Assembly: GCA_964035575.1 (NCBI GenBank)
Contig: OZ037834.1
Coordinates: forward strand, 1,085,598 to 1,149,597
DNA from: Rhynchopus sp. YZ270_cl-10
Taxonomy: Eukaryota > Euglenozoa > Diplonemea > Diplonemida > Diplonemidae
DNA length: 64,000 nucleotides
Reading direction: 5' to 3'
Shown: positions 61,368 to 64,000 of the stretch, piece after piece
How the letters are laid out: each line of letters starts with the position of its first letter
Position numbering within the stretch: the stretch's first letter is position 1
Notes under the pieces: generated by a model
What the model saw: only the letters and a program-made list of their open reading frames with translations
Database searches by the model: none
What the model was told of the DNA's origin: nothing
Program-made: the position numbers and the translations under genes

Positions 61368-62705
61368 TCACACCGTCCGTGGGTAGCATCCCAGCACATT
61401 AAGGAATTTTGTGATGTCTTTTAATGCTGTCAGAGCTTTTACTACATTTGTGTCTTCAAGGTTTCCATCGAATTCAACGTAGAAATTGTATGAGTCAGCA
61501 CTAGACCCTGACGGGAGCGACTCAATGACAGACAAGCTTATTTCATATTCGGAGAACACAGACAACGCACCGACCAACGACCCACTCTGGTGGGGAAGAC
61601 CGAAGCTGAGACTCACCTTATCTGCACCAGAGGACGAGAGCGTTTGCTTGGCAAGCACTATATAACGAACGTCAGCTATCCACGTTTCTGCGATGATGTG
61701 CAGCGCGGCAGTGGCCTCCTTGACGAGAAGCAGCTTCGTGGTTTTGTTGATCCCTGTCTCCGAGTCTTCGAGGGGCACAAAGCCGTAGGCAGCGGTGTTT
61801 GCCATCACCGAGGCAAACACCTCCTCATGCCCAGCGCACTGCACAACCAACCCCGCATCGCCCCCCAAGTCAAAGTGCTGCAACGCAGCCCTCTCATCTG
61901 CACCTGCCACTGCAACGTTCCCATGGCTCACCCTCTGCAGAAGGTACAACACCTGAACCTCTTTGGTGACCGGCATGACCAACTGCTGGTACATCTCGGA
62001 TATCACTTCTGGGTCGATTTTGGAGGTAGTTGGAGAAGGGTTGACCGGGTCTGCTCCGTATGTAGAAGCCTTAAGGGCGACACGCTTGCAGACCTGCGCT
62101 TCGACAGCGGAGTTGGTGAGGAGGGACATAATGCCGTCAGCGTCGTTGGATCGGATGAGTGCGGTGTATCGGTCCGTTTCTGCACGGAATTTCGCTTCGG
62201 CGATGAATTTTCCAAAATGAATGCGTTTCGACAGCGCCTGGAGGCAGGCGATGTCAGCCACCGCGGAGCTGCCAAAGGTGCGCTCATCGCTTTCGACGGC
62301 ACTCTTCTTTGTGAGCTGCGGGAGAATGCGCTTTGTGTAGATCGAGAGCAGCTTGGGGTTCACGTTGATGTTGTTCGGGCGGATCGTCTGCGGGTAGTTC
62401 AACGCCGGCAGGATCGGCGCAGTGCTGTGCGCCTGCGACGAAAAGGAACACTCATCAGGCGACGTATACCTCCTGACCTTGGCATGCACCATCTCCGTCT
62501 CATGCAACATATGCTCCACAAGCGACGTGCCCTGTACCGGAAGTACCTCCTTGTCGTACACCTGCGGGTTAAGCGGAAACTGTGCACGTTCGATCAACGC
62601 AAAGATAATGGTCTCCTCCTGCCGGATCAGCTGCTCCCTGAAGCTGTCTAGCGTTAAAGGGGAATCTTGGGTTGCGCCATCTCCTGCCCAGACTGGATCC
62701 GTCAT
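61368..62705 (-). CDS. Chorismate mutase (eukaryotic AroQ) fused to short prephenate-dehydratase-like segment and ACT domain
   Basis: The product has 445 residues; the start is ATG 62705 (MTDPVWAGDG), since the upstream frame is Phe-rich low complexity. Residues 18-258 align along their length with yeast Aro7. They include SFREQL (Arg23), the regulatory pair RR at 78-79, FGSS (145-148), RIHFGKF with AEAKF (Arg161, Lys172), TNSAVE (Glu202) and MPVTKEVQV (Thr247, Gln251). Chorismate mutase makes prephenate for Phe/Tyr synthesis. Residues ~263-355 resemble one lobe of prephenate dehydratase (EEVFASVMANTAAYGFVPLE, DSETGI), but the second lobe and the T-R-F motif are missing (VRY). Residues 363-443 are an ACT domain (SGSLVGAL, VIESLPS) like that of dehydratases. 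The mutase is probably active. Dehydratase activity is doubtful, and the C-terminus may act as a Phe sensor. Confidence 0.9.
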   Translation of the reverse strand: MTDPVWAGDGATQDSPLTLDSFREQLIRQEETIIFALIERAQFPLNPQVYDKEVLPVQGTSLVEHMLHETEMVHAKVRRYTSPDECSFSSQAHSTAPILPALNYPQTIRPNNINVNPKLLSIYTKRILPQLTKKSAVESDERTFGSSAVADIACLQALSKRIHFGKFIAEAKFRAETDRYTALIRSNDADGIMSLLTNSAVEAQVCKRVALKASTYGADPVNPSPTTSKIDPEVISEMYQQLVMPVTKEVQVLYLLQRVSHGNVAVAGADERAALQHFDLGGDAGLVVQCAGHEEVFASVMANTAAYGFVPLEDSETGINKTTKLLLVKEATAALHIIAETWIADVRYIVLAKQTLSSSGADKVSLSFGLPHQSGSLVGALSVFSEYEISLSVIESLPSGSSADSYNFYVEFDGNLEDTNVVKALTALKDITKFLNVLGCYPRTV

Positions 62706-62888
62706 GGTGTGATGTGGTGTGCTGGATTGAGAGAGGTGGAAAAGATGGGGCTTGAGGTGGGGGGAAAAAAAGCAAAAGAAGCAAAAAAAAAAAAAATCTG
62801 CAGTTTCCGCGCCAAAAATCCCCACCAAATACCCAAAATGTGACCACAAAAAAAGCCCCTTTTGGCTGTAAAGCCAAAAAGCACAAAG
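62706..62888. other. Short gap between chorismate mutase gene and membrane-protein gene
   Basis: A 14-bp A run lies at 62783-62796. This short spacer probably holds the promoter of the chorismate mutase gene, but no element is recognisable. Confidence 0.4.
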
Positions 62889-63476
62889 TTATCCTGCATT
62901 ATCCCCACCCTTCGGCGACCCTATCTCTTCATCTAACGGCACATCTATGCTCGCCTGCGCTGTGCAGTACTTCTGTGCGAGCTGGAGGCCATGGTAGCAG
63001 GCGTCACTACCGTCTGCTAAGTACTGCAAGGTGTGGAGGTCCATGCGCATGAGAACAGGTTTGTTCACCACACCGACGGAGGGGAGGGGGTGGGCACGCA
63101 GGGACACGAGACGGGCGTGCGCGGCGGACAGCGATAGGTAGTCGCTTCTTTCCTTTTCCTTTTCCTTCTCCTGCTCTCTCTCTGTGTCCTGGGCGGAGAC
63201 CCCCCCTGCAGACCCCGTATTGTGTGCAGAAGCGTTGTTTGCCATATGCTCCATCAACCCCGCCACAAAAGCAATGAGCCCAAGCGCATCCCCGTCCTGC
63301 CCCTCAGACGCAGCCTTAGCCCACATATCAATACCAACCATCGCCTCGCTCTTTCGCACCCGGTCCTCTAATTCAACTAAACGCCGCTTTCGACGGTGGC
63401 GGAACAGCACTGTTAAGGCTGCGCAGAGGAAGCATGCTGACCCAAGCACGACGACAACCATCATGGGTGCGTCCAT
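62889..63476 (-). CDS. Small single-pass membrane protein of unknown function, 195 residues
   Basis: It starts at ATG 63476 (MDAPMMVVVV). Residues 5-25 are a hydrophobic helix (MMVVVVLGSACFLCAALTVL), followed by RHRRKRR. The basic side therefore probably faces the cytoplasm and the N-terminus lies outside or in the lumen. A charged helix (LVELEDRVRKSEAMVG) and an acidic/basic low-complexity stretch (EREQEKEKEKER) follow. The C-terminal 80 residues are globular-looking (LHTLQYLADGSDACYHGLQL). The gap to the chorismate mutase start is 183 bp on the same strand. No family is recognised. Confidence 0.7.
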   Translation of the reverse strand: MDAPMMVVVVLGSACFLCAALTVLFRHRRKRRLVELEDRVRKSEAMVGIDMWAKAASEGQDGDALGLIAFVAGLMEHMANNASAHNTGSAGGVSAQDTEREQEKEKEKERSDYLSLSAAHARLVSLRAHPLPSVGVVNKPVLMRMDLHTLQYLADGSDACYHGLQLAQKYCTAQASIDVPLDEEIGSPKGGDNAG

Positions 63477-64000
63477 ATTTACTTTTTTGAGAAAAATGAG
63501 AGAAAAAAAGAGAGGTCGTAAAGAGGGGATGGTTCGGCACCTTTAAAATAGAAAAAGGTATTTTCGAGGCACAGACAGATGAAAAACACAACAAAATATG
63601 AACAGCTCGAGAAGGAAAAAAATGACGTGGTGTATTGTTGCTTGGTGGTGTGTCACCTTTTGGAGGTGGTGTGTTTTTTTCGGGGGGAAGGTTATGCCAA
63701 ACAAAGGCTGGGGGAAATGGGTGGGGTTTGGCCTGTACGGGCCTTTACGCGCCTATACGCGGGGTAACAATCAGGTGGTTATGTCATTCGTGTGAAGTGA
63801 ACGGGAAAAAAAAAATGATGTAGTGGCTGTCGGTAGAGAGCGGTGAGCAGAGATGAGACGGGAGAAAAAAAAAAAGGAAAAATATGTATTATTTGGGTAG
63901 TTCGACCTGACGTGAGGGAAGGGGGTGAACAGGGGGGTATTTTTTTTTTTTTTGTTACGTTTGAGAAAAACTTGAAAGATTGGAGCATACAAGTAAAACG
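63477..64000. other. Right-edge spacer with half MITE
   Basis: Bases 63731-63778 are the right half of a CCACCTG-type MITE (TTTACGCGCCTATACGCGGG then AATCAGGTGG), with one base change in the TIR. No left half is visible. The remainder has A/T runs and no gene. Confidence 0.6.

Overview
This looks like nuclear DNA of a unicellular eukaryote of unresolved lineage. The evidence is cis-spliced GT-AG introns (43, 111, 84 and 71 bp), a FYVE-myotubularin, a eukaryotic-type chorismate mutase, large tracts of A/T homopolymer and simple repeats, and many small transposons with terminal inverted repeats (TIRs). There are no bacterial operons, no rRNA and no convincing tRNA. I recognise no virus-derived or LTR element.

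The window falls into two parts. From 1 to about 45.7 kb, seven paralogous, apparently intronless genes lie head-to-tail on the minus strand (7739-10003, 12786-15188, 23899-26301, 29199-31613, 34866-37124, 38721-40937, 43748-45718). They are separated by repeat-rich spacers. Each encodes 650-800 residues: an N-terminal signal anchor (a plain signal peptide in the last one), a variable stalk, and a conserved ectodomain with the motifs W(I/T)xDNA(K/R)xxEV, MPGVYExY, DFSxSxDYG and a near-C-terminal E(T/A)QP. I cannot name the ectodomain family. The four left-hand copies carry a cysteine-rich (C-P-x-K-x)n stalk. Copies 2-4 are nearly identical, share flanking DNA and are mosaics of one another, which points to recent duplication and gene conversion.

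From about 45.9 kb to the right end the region is more gene-dense, also all on the minus strand. It holds a 710-residue protein of unknown function, a three-exon FYVE-myotubularin, a possible PPR-like helical protein, a three-exon protein with a degenerate EF-hand-like stretch, a chorismate mutase fused to a shortened prephenate-dehydratase-like segment plus ACT domain, and a small single-pass membrane protein.

The spacers hold two piggyBac elements (TTAA targets, matching TIRs and transposase remnants), two hAT transposase fragments, a three-copy family of about 0.9 kb TIR elements with a nested insertion, a MITE family with 5-bp target duplications, and a dispersed retroposon-like repeat that always keeps the same end. 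There is also a striking class of TIR-bounded elements whose interior is an array of one short motif (CAAGTACTTG, TGACAAGTGA, GGTGGTGATC, GAGAGTTTTC with GCGATTAATCGC, or a roughly 175 bp unit). Several short repeats (60-100 bp) recur across the right half, one of them inside a myotubularin intron.
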